From CAZSDU01 sp964429135 (lineage in GTDB: Bacteria > Bacteroidota > Bacteroidia > Bacteroidales > FEN-979), in the NCBI GenBank assembly GCA_964429135.1, contig CAYSAU010000011.1, positions 48,522 through 112,521 on the forward strand: a stretch of 64,000 bases of DNA. Direction: 5' to 3'. The notes under the pieces were generated by a model, which saw only the letters and a program-made list of their open reading frames with translations, was not told the DNA's origin and ran no database searches. The position numbers were made by a program, and so were the translations under genes. Below are positions 1 to 7,494 of the stretch, piece after piece. Position 1 is the first letter of the stretch; each line of letters opens with the position of its first letter.

Positions 1-197
1 TACTCATGTCCTTGCTTGGTACACCATTTAGGAATGTCAACCTTTGTGCCCTCGTCAGCAGATAAAATTTCCATAACATCTCCTGAATGGATTGTTCCAA
101 TGGCTTTTTTTGCTTCGAGCAGGGGACCAGGACATGCAGTGCCTCTTGCATCAACGGATTTTGTTATAACTAACGCTCTTAATTCTTCTGGTGTCAT
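1..197 (-). CDS. TusA/SirA-family sulfur carrier, 3' end cut by window edge
   Basis: Reading the minus strand from the ATG at 197 gives 65 codons before the window ends. The D16-A-R-G-x-x-C22-P-G-P25 signature is that of TusA/SirA/YedF proteins, in which the cysteine carries a persulfide sulfur. A second cysteine lies at residue 59. The gene follows two DsrE-type genes on the same strand with 16 bases between, so it is probably the third gene of a small sulfur-relay operon. Family assignment is firm. Whether it serves tRNA thiolation or dissimilatory sulfur transfer cannot be told from sequence; the company of DsrE genes favours sulfur trafficking. Confidence 0.85.
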   Translation of the reverse strand, partial: MTPEELRALVITKSVDARGTACPGPLLEAKKAIGTIHSGDVMEILSADEGTKVDIPKWCTKQGHE

Positions 198-213
198 AAT
201 TTTTAGTTTTAAA

Positions 214-768
214 TTAAATAAATAATTGAATACTACTTTCACCGGCTTCATTCACGAAAGTGGTGGCCCCGGCATATCTTAAATTGGGATAGTCAATCAT
301 TTCTTCTTTTTTGAAACCCATCAGGTTCATTGACATTTCACAAATGGTGATTTCAATCCCCAGTTCTGCGGCTTCTTTGAACATGGTGTCAAGCGACATC
401 ACATTCTTTTTTTTCATCAAATGCTTAATCATCACCGGACCCATGCCAGCCATATTCATATTCGAAAGTTTGAGGTGATTTTTACTCCTGGGGAGCATCA
501 TCCCGAACATCTTTGATATCAAATCCTTCCCCCCGGGATTTTTCTTTGGATCACGCAAAGCCGCCAAAGACCAGAAAGAGAAAAACAATTTTACCTGAGT
601 GTCGCTGGCTGCAGCGGCTAAAGAAATGATCATGGTGGCAAGAATTTTATCGAGATCACCTGAAACAATGGCTATGGAAAGTTGATCTTTCCTTGCATTT
701 TTTAAACCCGATATGTCCTCTTTTAATGCATCTATTTGTTGCTGCAATGCTTGAATTTGTAATTCCAT
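214..768 (-). CDS. DsrE/DsrF/DrsH-like (DrsE_2) family protein
   Basis: A 184-residue protein. Residues 1-28 are a Gln/Leu/Lys-rich predicted coiled coil. From about residue 30 comes an alpha/beta DsrE-type domain ending with a C143-E-M-S-M-N-L-M-G segment, the conserved cysteine region of the DrsE_2 subfamily. Members are thought to bind or relay sulfur with TusA and rhodanese-type partners. The gene lies between the small DsrE gene and the TusA-like gene with 12- and 16-base gaps, so the three are very probably co-transcribed. Substrate is unknown. Methionine-rich stretches around 87-150 are typical of the subfamily. Confidence 0.8.
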   Translation of the reverse strand: MELQIQALQQQIDALKEDISGLKNARKDQLSIAIVSGDLDKILATMIISLAAAASDTQVKLFFSFWSLAALRDPKKNPGGKDLISKMFGMMLPRSKNHLKLSNMNMAGMGPVMIKHLMKKKNVMSLDTMFKEAAELGIEITICEMSMNLMGFKKEEMIDYPNLRYAGATTFVNEAGESSIQLFI

Positions 769-780
769 CTTTTGAGTGGT

Positions 781-1143
781 TTAATATGTGATAACTGATT
801 TTGCAGAAAGAACCTCAGAAACAACGGTCCCCGCAGCGATCAGTTTTGCGCCTTCCATTAATTCTTCTTCTGTTATGAATCGTTCTTTAATACAGGGAGC
901 GCACAGCAATAATTCTCCACCCAATTCGATAAATGTTTCCATCAATTTTTTCAGGGGCATTAATCCCTGTGCATTGACATTCTCCGCAGCTCCTTTCTTG
1001 GCTAACAGCACAGCGGAAGCCTGTAGGATGACAACTACCTTTACATCCATTGTTTGGGCAGCAGTGGCGACAACAAAGGGCAAGGTTGCCTTTTCCTGGT
1101 TTTCCGGGCCAATCGTGCTGATCACAACTATTTTTTCTTCCAT
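781..1143 (-). CDS. DsrE-family sulfur relay protein
   Basis: A 120-residue single-domain DsrE-like protein with a beta-alpha-beta start and a C81-A-P-C84 motif at the position of the sulfur-carrying cysteine in DsrE/TusD relatives. It is the first gene of the minus-strand trio DsrE, DrsE_2, TusA and is divergent from the Crp/Fnr regulator gene, so the 205-base gap at 1144-1348 must hold its promoter. Family knowledge supports persulfide transfer; the actual donor and acceptor are inferred only from the neighbours and from the DsrC operon further along. Confidence 0.78.
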   Translation of the reverse strand: MEEKIVVISTIGPENQEKATLPFVVATAAQTMDVKVVVILQASAVLLAKKGAAENVNAQGLMPLKKLMETFIELGGELLLCAPCIKERFITEEELMEGAKLIAAGTVVSEVLSAKSVITY

Positions 1144-1306
1144 GATTATCTTTTTTAAGTAATTTGCATGTATTAAAGCAAAAATGCTTTCCTGAAAAGT
1201 CAGATTATAAGTATTTAATTATATTAATTCATGAATTTATCATACAAAGAAACTGAAAATTGTTATATGTTTTTAACTTTAAGGCGTTAATCACCATAAA
1301 AAAATT

Positions 1307-1322
1307 TGTGATATTTGTCACA
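1307..1322. promoter_or_regulatory. CRP/HcpR-type palindrome TGTGA-N6-TCACA
   Basis: An exact TGTGA (1307-1311), six bases, TCACA (1318-1322) inverted repeat. It sits 27 bases before the Crp/Fnr-family gene and in the same divergent gap as the DsrE-TusA operon. The spacing and half-sites equal the known CRP and HcpR consensus. A near match to the Bacteroidetes -7 box (GATATTTG, 1310-1317) overlaps it, so binding would probably block or control that promoter. Confidence 0.7.
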
Positions 1323-1348
1323 TTTATTACATTTTTCAGTTATTTTTT

Positions 1349-2029
1349 ATGGAAAAAATCTCCTGCTTGCATTGTCAATATAAGTCAGAGGCTGCCAAGA
1401 AACTGACGCTGGAAGAATGGAAACGGCTTGAAACCGGGCATGCTGAGGTAACTTTCAGGTCAGGGGAAATGATTTTTAAGCAAAATGCGCTTTCAACCAA
1501 TGTTACCTATATTAAATCCGGGCTGGTTAAAATACATGTCAATCGTCAGGAAAAAGAAAAAATCGTGAGGATTGTAAAATCCCCTGCTTATTTATGCCTG
1601 CCCAGTAATTTCAGCGAAAAGGTTAATCATTTTTCTGCCACTGCATTGGAAGAAACCACGGTTTGTTTTTTAGATTTGGATGCATTTAAGGGATTTATAT
1701 ACCGTAATGGTGATTTTGCCTACCAGGTCATCCTCGATTTGAGCAAAAATGAAATCAGGAATTTCAATAGCTGCTTGAATAATGCACAAAAACAAACAAC
1801 GGGAAGAATTGCAGATTGCATACTGTTTTTCTCCCGGGAAATTTACTCAGCTTCCCGTTTCACCCTGCCGATTTCAAGACAGGATTTAGGGGATATGGCT
1901 GGCACTTCAAGGGAAAGTGCCAGCCGTATCATAAGAAATTTTCATGATGAAAAAATCATCCGTCTTGAAGGTAAAAAAATCCTCATCCTGAATGAAAAAT
2001 TACTACAGCAGATCAGTGACAAGGGTTAA
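1349..2029 (+). CDS. Crp/Fnr-family transcriptional regulator
   Basis: A 226-residue regulator with a cyclic-nucleotide-binding-like beta-roll (about 20-120), a dimer helix (about 125-160) and a C-terminal winged helix-turn-helix. The recognition helix contains R188-E189-x3-R193, the arrangement with which E. coli CRP reads TGTGA. A matching palindrome lies just upstream, so autoregulation and control of the divergent sulfur-relay genes are likely. The N-terminus carries C6-x2-C9 but lacks the full four-cysteine set of FNR, so an oxygen-sensing cluster is not evident. An HcpR-type nitrosative or redox sensor is one possible role; the ligand is unknown. Confidence 0.85.
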   Translation: MEKISCLHCQYKSEAAKKLTLEEWKRLETGHAEVTFRSGEMIFKQNALSTNVTYIKSGLVKIHVNRQEKEKIVRIVKSPAYLCLPSNFSEKVNHFSATALEETTVCFLDLDAFKGFIYRNGDFAYQVILDLSKNEIRNFNSCLNNAQKQTTGRIADCILFFSREIYSASRFTLPISRQDLGDMAGTSRESASRIIRNFHDEKIIRLEGKKILILNEKLLQQISDKG

Positions 2030-2053
2030 TGGACTGATGTTTTGTTAAGGATG

Positions 2054-2863
2054 TTAGATTGTTTCAAGGGGATAGTCGAGGATTTCTTTCGCGATGTTCT
2101 CAAAAATCGTCACAACCGTTTTATTTCCCTGGTTGAAAACACTTTTTCCATGTTCAGCAGCCTCACCAACTTCCAGTACCAAAGGAATTTGTCCCAAAAG
2201 TCGGGTGTTAAATTCTAGGGCCATTTTTTCGCCTCCGTCTTTCCCGAAAATAAAATATTTTTCGGTGGGATGTTGCTCTGGTGTAAACCACGACATGTTC
2301 TCAATGATCCCTAAAATCGGTACTTTCAGATCCGGATTGAGAAACATTGTAGCGGCTTTCCGGGCATCATTTAAAGCGATTTCCTGGGGAGTGGTTACCA
2401 TTATGGCACCGGTGAGATTTAGTTTCTGAACCGTTGTAAGCTGGATATCGCCTGTTCCCGGGGGAAAATCGATGATCATATAATCAATATCACCCCATTG
2501 GGTATGCTCAAAAAGTTGCATTATGGCGTTAGAGGCCATGGGGCCTCTCCAGATTAAGGATTGATTGGGCGTGATGAAAAACCCTATGGACATGATTTTC
2601 ACGCCAAATTTTTCAACAGGGAACATCATCTCCTTATCTCCAAATGCCGTTACTTCCGGTTTGTGTCCTTCAATGCCAAACATTTTCGGAATGGATGGTC
2701 CATAAATGTCGGCATCCACCAGGGCAATTTTAAACCCGTTTCGTGACAGCGCAATGGCCAGGTTGGCAGCAATGGTTGATTTTCCGACACCACCCTTTCC
2801 CGATGCAATAACGATAATGTTCTTGACCCCTTCCATAGGGATTTTTTCAAAAAGCTGACTCAT
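2054..2863 (-). CDS. mrp: Mrp/NBP35-family P-loop ATPase (Fe-S carrier)
   Basis: A 269-residue ParA/Mrp ATPase. The deviant Walker A, G22-K-G-G-V-G-K-S-T, is followed by the D-A-D-I-Y-G-P-S-I-P signature and Mrp-type I-I-D-F-P-P-G-T-G-D. These proteins load or transfer Fe-S clusters. It lacks the N-terminal DUF59/MIP18 domain of many Mrp proteins. It also lacks the CxxC pair often seen after the N-M-S motif, so cluster binding by the standard ligands is not supported. It is followed by DUF5320 on the same strand and lies close to DUF134 and NifX-like genes, a combination often seen together in anaerobes. Confidence 0.85.
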   Translation of the reverse strand: MSQLFEKIPMEGVKNIIVIASGKGGVGKSTIAANLAIALSRNGFKIALVDADIYGPSIPKMFGIEGHKPEVTAFGDKEMMFPVEKFGVKIMSIGFFITPNQSLIWRGPMASNAIMQLFEHTQWGDIDYMIIDFPPGTGDIQLTTVQKLNLTGAIMVTTPQEIALNDARKAATMFLNPDLKVPILGIIENMSWFTPEQHPTEKYFIFGKDGGEKMALEFNTRLLGQIPLVLEVGEAAEHGKSVFNQGNKTVVTIFENIAKEILDYPLETI

Positions 2864-2877
2864 GGTAATTTTATGTA

Positions 2878-3060
2878 TTAATGTTGATTATATTTCAGTC
2901 GTTTCCCCTCACCTTCTCCGCCACCTGATTTACGGCGTTTTCCTAAACCTTTTCCCAATTTTTTGAGTTCTTCTTGTTCAGGAATATTTTTACATTTTCC
3001 CAATCCGCGTCCCGTTTTTGAACCTTGTCCATCCGGGCCTGTACCGTTTAAATGTGGCAT
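2878..3060 (-). CDS. DUF5320-type small protein
   Basis: I take the start at the ATG at 3060 (M-P-H-L-N-G-T-G-P-D-G-Q-G) rather than the longer frame opening at 3111, because M-P-x-x-x-G-T-G-P-x-G is the usual start of DUF5320 proteins and the longer start falls inside the divergent promoter. The product is 60 residues, Gly/Lys-rich, with one cysteine. The family has no established function but often accompanies NifX-like and Mrp genes. It is 14 bases upstream of mrp on the same strand and is probably co-transcribed with it. Confidence 0.65.
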   Translation of the reverse strand: MPHLNGTGPDGQGSKTGRGLGKCKNIPEQEELKKLGKGLGKRRKSGGGEGEGKRLKYNQH

Positions 3061-3095
3061 ACTTCGTTTTTTGTTGAAACCAAAATGCAAATATA

Positions 3096-3132
3096 ATGAA
3101 CATTTGTTCATAATATTTTTTTTGTACTTTTG
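3096..3132 (+). promoter_or_regulatory. Bacteroidetes promoter with overlapping palindromic operator
   Basis: TTTG at 3103-3106, an 18-base spacer and TACTTTTG at 3125-3132 match the Bacteroidetes -33/-7 promoter (TTTG, about 19 bases, TAnnTTTG), 17 bases before the DUF134 start. A perfect 7-2-7 inverted repeat, ATGAACA-TT-TGTTCAT at 3096-3111, overlaps the -33 box. It lies between the divergent DUF5320-mrp and DUF134-NifX units, so one bound regulator could control both. Confidence 0.6.
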
Positions 3133-3149
3133 TCCATCAATATTCCATC

Positions 3150-3599
3150 ATGTCGCCACGCCCAAGGAATTCCCGTACGGTTTTTGATCCTCCGAAATTC
3201 AAGGGATTCAGACCCTATGGATATTATGCAGGGAAAAACGAACGGGTTTCTCTTTTATTTGAAGAATATACGGCCATCAAATTATGTGACTATGAGCTGA
3301 TGACCCAGTCGGAGGCTGCTCAGACCATGAATATTTCCAGGCCTACATTTACAAGATTATATGAAACGGCCAGGCGAAAAATAGCTCAGGCTTTGGCTGA
3401 AGCCAGGACCATAGAACTGGAAAGGGGCCATGCCTGTTTTGGCCAGGATTGGTTTCATTGCCAGGCTTGCGGTGTGTTTTTCAGCCAGACCTCACAAAAA
3501 CCAGTTGAAAGTATCTGTCCGCTTTGTCATGCGGTGGATATCGAAAAAATCAATAAAATATTTAAGCCTGATGAAAACGGCCATTGCTTCTCAAAGTAA
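3150..3599 (+). CDS. DUF134-family helix-turn-helix protein with zinc ribbon
   Basis: A 149-residue protein with the conserved DUF134 start (M-S-P-R-P) and a sigma-4-like helix-turn-helix at about 46-80 (M-T-Q-S-E-A-A-x-x-M-N-I-S-R-P-T-F). The C-terminus holds two CxxC pairs, C104/C107 and C123/C126, probably a zinc ribbon. DUF134 proteins are predicted DNA binders usually found beside NifX-like genes. It has its own promoter with an overlapping palindrome, suggesting autoregulation. Its last 29 bases overlap the NifX-like gene, so the two are translationally coupled. Confidence 0.85.
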   Translation: MSPRPRNSRTVFDPPKFKGFRPYGYYAGKNERVSLLFEEYTAIKLCDYELMTQSEAAQTMNISRPTFTRLYETARRKIAQALAEARTIELERGHACFGQDWFHCQACGVFFSQTSQKPVESICPLCHAVDIEKINKIFKPDENGHCFSK

Positions 3600-3897
3600 T
3601 TCTGAAACGGCTTATATTGATCCCCATTTTGGGAAATGTTCATATTTTTTTATCTTTGATGATGAATCGGGAAAGATTGAAACGATTGAAAACCCGGGAA
3701 AAAATCACAAAGTATGCATGGGTCAGATGATCGTGGAAAGCTTGGTGGAAAAGAAAGTCATGAGGGTTATCGCGGGGGATTTCGGCACCCATGTTCAGAA
3801 ATTCCTGAATGAAAATCAGATCCAGATGATTATTCACCCTGAGAAGCAAATTCAGATAAAAGATATTCTTCAAATATTGTCTCATCGCCCTAAATAA
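3571..3897 (+). CDS. NifX/NifB-type dinitrogenase iron-molybdenum cofactor domain protein
   Basis: I place the start at the ATG at 3571, inside the end of the DUF134 gene in another frame, giving 108 residues. The sequence has the NifX/NafY-like fold pattern: I-D-P-H-F-G-K-C near residue 20, V-x-x-V-I-A-G-D-F-G-T-H and an I-x-x-I-L-x-x-L tail. The upstream in-frame extension to 3430 is only overlap with DUF134. No nitrogenase genes are visible, so this is the stand-alone form common in anaerobes and thought to handle metal-sulfur clusters. The 29-base overlap points to coupling with DUF134. Confidence 0.8.
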   Translation: MKTAIASQSNSETAYIDPHFGKCSYFFIFDDESGKIETIENPGKNHKVCMGQMIVESLVEKKVMRVIAGDFGTHVQKFLNENQIQMIIHPEKQIQIKDILQILSHRPK

Positions 3898-3924
3898 ATA
3901 TGATAATTGCAGTTCCATTTCATC

Positions 3925-6096
3925 ATGGTTTCATCAAGGAACACTAAGGATGTGAAAATCATCAGCATTGATCAGACCCGGCATGATTACCTGATTTTTT
4001 TATTCCTGCTTTTTATTTTTTGCGTGTTTACGGGAAATCCGGTGATGTCGCAAATCAGCAGTGACACCCTTCAGTTAGGGGAAGTGGAGATCCTTGGACA
4101 AAAAATAAACTATTTTCCGGGCAATATTATTCGATTAAATCGCATAGAATATCAGTCTATTCGCGATGTCGGTGATTTCCTGAGGATTGAACCCAATGTT
4201 TCAGGAATCCGTAAGGGAGGCATTGCCCTTGATCCTGTTGTCAGGGGCTTCAAATACAACCAGGTAACGGTTTTACTTAACGATGGGGTGAAGATCGAAG
4301 GGGGTTGTCCAAACCGGATGGATCCGGTTGCTTCTCATGTGGAGCCGGAAAACATCAGGGAAATAGAGGTCACCAAGGGTCCTTATGGGTTGAAATACGG
4401 ACCGGTGCTTGGCGCCCTGATCAATCTGAGAACAGAATTACCGAAACCTTATGCAAAACCAGAAATTCATGGTGAATTCCTTTACGGTTTCGAAACCAAC
4501 TGGAACGGGCAAAGGGAGCATATCGGACTGTGGGGTGGGAATTCCAGGGTGTTTTTCAATGCAAGCGGTGGGTTTAAAGGGTATGGCAGCTACACGGCCG
4601 GGAATCATGAGTTGTATCATACTTCCTTTCAGAAAAAGTACTTCACGGCGGGTATTGGTTTTGTTTTAAAAAAAAATCATCAGCTCATCCTGAACTATGC
4701 TTATGATGAAGGAAGGAATGTTCTTTTTCCCGCACTCCCCATGGATGAAAGACTGGATAAAACCCAGGTTGGTTCATTCATCTATAAGGCTGAAAATTTA
4801 GGCAAGATTTGGCAAACATTGCAGTTTCAGGCCTATTTTGCACCTGTGCATCATGTGATGGATAACCTGAACCGGCCGGCAAGTACAACCATGCAGGCAG
4901 TAACCACAGTGGATGCCTGGAATGCAGGAGGAAAACTCACTGGCAGTCTGAGGACAGGAAAAATTTGCCTTAACCCTGGCCTTGATTTTGAGCATATTTA
5001 CAAGGATGGAGATAAACAAATGAGCATGAAAATGGTCATGGAGGGGGATACCTTTATCTCGGTAAAACATGCAAATATCTGGAGAAATGCTGTCATCAAC
5101 AATATCGGAGTATTTACCGAATGCCAGATTCCTGTTAGGAATTTTGATTTCACTGCTACGCTTAGATTTGATTATAATGCCGCGACTTCAGGTGATACTT
5201 TCCGCCTGGTTACTAATGAGGTTCATTATTTTGATGAGCTGAATTCTTCCTTTTTTAATGTCAGCTTTGGTCTGGGGATAAAGAAGAAACTGACTTCATG
5301 GTTAAGTCTCAGCGCCTCACTGGGCAGGGGAACCCGAAGTCCATCCATACTGGAACGCTTCATTAAATTGATGCCGGTGCAGTATGATTCTTATGACTAT
5401 CTGGGAAATCCTCAGTTAAAGCCGGAAAAAAATCACCAGGTGGATCTTTCCTTCACCATGCTTTTCAGGGATGTAGGCAGCATTACGACCTCCGGCTTTT
5501 TCTCGCTGGTGACAGATTACATCATCGGGAAAGCCCTCCCGCCCTCGGTCATTAAACCCTCAACCCAGGGATCGCCGGGGGTCAAACAGTTCACGAATGA
5601 AGCGATGGTGTATCTGACAGGATTTGAATTTACTTATCAGTCACCCGTTTCACGGAGATGGAATATTGTCGCCAGTGCAGCCGCTACTTATGGAACCCAG
5701 CCAACAGCCATCAAATATTTGGTTAACGGAGGTCAGGTCACAGGGCAGGAAACCATAAAGCATGATCCTTTGCCTGAAATCCCACCCCTGGAGGGGAATG
5801 TGCAATTTTCCTATAAATTTTTAAAAGGAAAACTCATTCCTTTGGTTTCAATCAGGCTGGTCAGTCCTCAAAACCGGGTTTCCCAGTCTTACGGCGAACA
5901 AAAAACCCCGGGATTCGTCACCGGGGCAGCTTCCCTGACATACTCCCCATGCCGTTATGCTACTTTTGTTGCCGGGGTCAATAATATTTGCGATACCCCC
6001 TATTATGAACACCTTAACCGGAGGATAGTCGGGAGTACCGACAGGTTGTACGAGCCCGGTAGGGTTTTCCATTTTGCAGTTCATCTGAAATTATAG
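3925..6096 (+). CDS. TonB-dependent receptor, copper-receptor type
   Basis: Start set at the ATG at 3925; an earlier TTG at 3907 is possible. The 723-residue protein has a hydrophobic export segment at about 24-40 ending near S-Q, a plug domain from about residue 50 and a beta-barrel ending in a terminal aromatic pattern (F-H-F-A-V-H-L-K-L). Inside the plug is C128-P-N-R-M-D-P, close to the G-C-x-x-R-M-D-P segment of OprC/NosA copper receptors. The next gene is an MbnP-like lipoprotein, a family linked to copper binding. Outer-membrane copper or copper-complex uptake is the best guess. No N-terminal carboxypeptidase-like domain is seen. Confidence 0.8.
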   Translation: MVSSRNTKDVKIISIDQTRHDYLIFLFLLFIFCVFTGNPVMSQISSDTLQLGEVEILGQKINYFPGNIIRLNRIEYQSIRDVGDFLRIEPNVSGIRKGGIALDPVVRGFKYNQVTVLLNDGVKIEGGCPNRMDPVASHVEPENIREIEVTKGPYGLKYGPVLGALINLRTELPKPYAKPEIHGEFLYGFETNWNGQREHIGLWGGNSRVFFNASGGFKGYGSYTAGNHELYHTSFQKKYFTAGIGFVLKKNHQLILNYAYDEGRNVLFPALPMDERLDKTQVGSFIYKAENLGKIWQTLQFQAYFAPVHHVMDNLNRPASTTMQAVTTVDAWNAGGKLTGSLRTGKICLNPGLDFEHIYKDGDKQMSMKMVMEGDTFISVKHANIWRNAVINNIGVFTECQIPVRNFDFTATLRFDYNAATSGDTFRLVTNEVHYFDELNSSFFNVSFGLGIKKKLTSWLSLSASLGRGTRSPSILERFIKLMPVQYDSYDYLGNPQLKPEKNHQVDLSFTMLFRDVGSITTSGFFSLVTDYIIGKALPPSVIKPSTQGSPGVKQFTNEAMVYLTGFEFTYQSPVSRRWNIVASAAATYGTQPTAIKYLVNGGQVTGQETIKHDPLPEIPPLEGNVQFSYKFLKGKLIPLVSIRLVSPQNRVSQSYGEQKTPGFVTGAASLTYSPCRYATFVAGVNNICDTPYYEHLNRRIVGSTDRLYEPGRVFHFAVHLKL

Positions 6097-6119
6097 TCAT
6101 TTCACAAGGTGATCTTATC

Positions 6120-6935
6120 ATGCGCAACTTTTTTTATTTTTTTATAATTTTTTTTACCCTGGGCTTGTTTTTTTATTCCTGTAAAAAGAATGATGATCCC
6201 ACTCCCATTCTGCCTTCAGGGAAAGTAATTTTTCAAATCAGGCATCTTGTACATGGGCTGCCCTTAAAAGAGTATGAGATCATTGATACGAATGCAGCAG
6301 GGAATCCATATCTGATCACAGAAGTGATGTATTTCATTTCCGATATCACCTTTTTTAAATCCGACGGAACCCATACCCTGGTGGATGACTGGAAGGACAT
6401 ATTTTATATTGACGAGAACATTCCTGGAACCAAAACCATTGAAATTTTTGATCCCATTCCGGCAGGCGATTATGATTCCATTACTTTTATTTTCGGCATT
6501 TCAAAAGAGAAAAATAAATCCTTCATGTTTGTCAATCCACCGGAAGTCAATATGTTCTGGCCTGAGGTATTGGGCGGAGGCTATCATTATCTCATGATCA
6601 ATGGTCAATGGATAGATACCACAGGGGATTACCAGCTATATAATTTCCATCTTGGGATTGGCCAGCTCTATCATGGTACGACTTATGATGTGGATTCCAT
6701 TTATGCTTTTGTACAGAATTATTTTACCGTGAACCTGCCTTCATCGGCGTTTACCATTCAGGATAAAGAGATCAAAACAATACAGATGAATATGAACATC
6801 GAAAACTGGTTTGATCAACCCCATGTTTTTGATTTCAATCGTTGGGGCGGAGCCATTATGCAAAACCAGGCTGCCATGCAGATCGTGAAAGAAAACGGGA
6901 GAGGTGTATTTACGATTTCTTCTCCTTTGGATTAA
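6120..6935 (+). CDS. MbnP-like copper-binding lipoprotein
   Basis: A 271-residue lipoprotein: a very Phe-rich signal peptide with lipobox ending at C21 (F-Y-S-C-K-K), then a beta-rich domain with F-Q-I-R-H at about 41, the P-L-K-E-Y segment and Y-F-I-S-D-I-T-F, all typical of the MbnP family. MbnP proteins bind copper and usually work with the di-heme partner MbnH; no MbnH is present here. The gene follows the copper-type TonB receptor by 24 bases and is presumably in its operon. Role at the outer membrane in copper binding or hand-over is inferred. Confidence 0.75.
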   Translation: MRNFFYFFIIFFTLGLFFYSCKKNDDPTPILPSGKVIFQIRHLVHGLPLKEYEIIDTNAAGNPYLITEVMYFISDITFFKSDGTHTLVDDWKDIFYIDENIPGTKTIEIFDPIPAGDYDSITFIFGISKEKNKSFMFVNPPEVNMFWPEVLGGGYHYLMINGQWIDTTGDYQLYNFHLGIGQLYHGTTYDVDSIYAFVQNYFTVNLPSSAFTIQDKEIKTIQMNMNIENWFDQPHVFDFNRWGGAIMQNQAAMQIVKENGRGVFTISSPLD

Positions 6936-6952
6936 GAAATTCGAAAATGTTG

Positions 6953-6960
6953 TATATTTG
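6953..6960 (+). promoter_or_regulatory. Bacteroidetes -7 box TATATTTG
   Basis: TATATTTG fits TAnnTTTG exactly and lies 18 bases before the chosen start of the ferritin-like gene. The nearest upstream TTTG (6926-6929) is 23 bases away, longer than the usual 19, so the -33 part is weak. Confidence 0.45.
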
Positions 6961-6978
6961 AAAGAAAAATCAACAATT

Positions 6979-7491
6979 ATGGGAAAACATGGCATTGAAA
7001 TTCTGAATCTCGACAAAGAGGTGTTAGTGAAGATGTTAAATGAAGCCCTGGCGGAGGAATGGCTGGCTTATTATCAATATTGGATTGGTGCTCGCCTGAT
7101 GGAAGGCCCCATGCGTTCTGAAATCGAACCTGAGTTGCTGCTTCATGCCGACCAGGAACTGGGACATGCGGTATTGGTGGTTGGGCGTATCATCCAATTA
7201 GGCGGAACCCCCCTGATCAATCCGTCGGATTGGCCAAAATTTGCTCGTTGTGAATATGAAGCTCCCACGGATCCTTACGTGGAAGAAATATTAAATCAGA
7301 ATCTCAGGGGAGAGCGTTGTGCAATACAGCGCTATAAGGAGATTGCCGATTTTACAAATGGAAAAGATCATACCACTCACCAGATGGCGGTCAGCATTCT
7401 GAACGAGGAAACGGAACATGAGCAGGATATCGAAGACTGGCTGAATGATCTTAGCCGGATGAAGGACGACATGCGGAAATTTCGTCTATAG
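6979..7491 (+). CDS. Dps-like ferritin (DPSL/thioferritin type)
   Basis: Start set at the ATG at 6979 because the longer frame runs through the promoter box; product 170 residues. It is a four-helix ferritin-like protein with candidate ferroxidase ligands E26/E27, E60-x2-H63, E112 and E144-x2-H147. Two cysteines, C91 and C114, match the feature that defines DPSL proteins (Sulfolobus, Bacteroides fragilis), where a cysteine pair lies close to the di-iron site. Such proteins use peroxide to oxidise iron and protect DNA or the cell. Monocistronic or first gene before the TPR gene, which starts 3 bases after its stop. Confidence 0.8.
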   Translation: MGKHGIEILNLDKEVLVKMLNEALAEEWLAYYQYWIGARLMEGPMRSEIEPELLLHADQELGHAVLVVGRIIQLGGTPLINPSDWPKFARCEYEAPTDPYVEEILNQNLRGERCAIQRYKEIADFTNGKDHTTHQMAVSILNEETEHEQDIEDWLNDLSRMKDDMRKFRL

Positions 7492-7494
7492 TTC

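Noticed and set aside
3571..3897. NifX-like gene as evidence of nitrogen fixation
   Set aside because: No nif structural or cofactor genes are present; stand-alone NifX-like proteins are common in non-fixing anaerobes.
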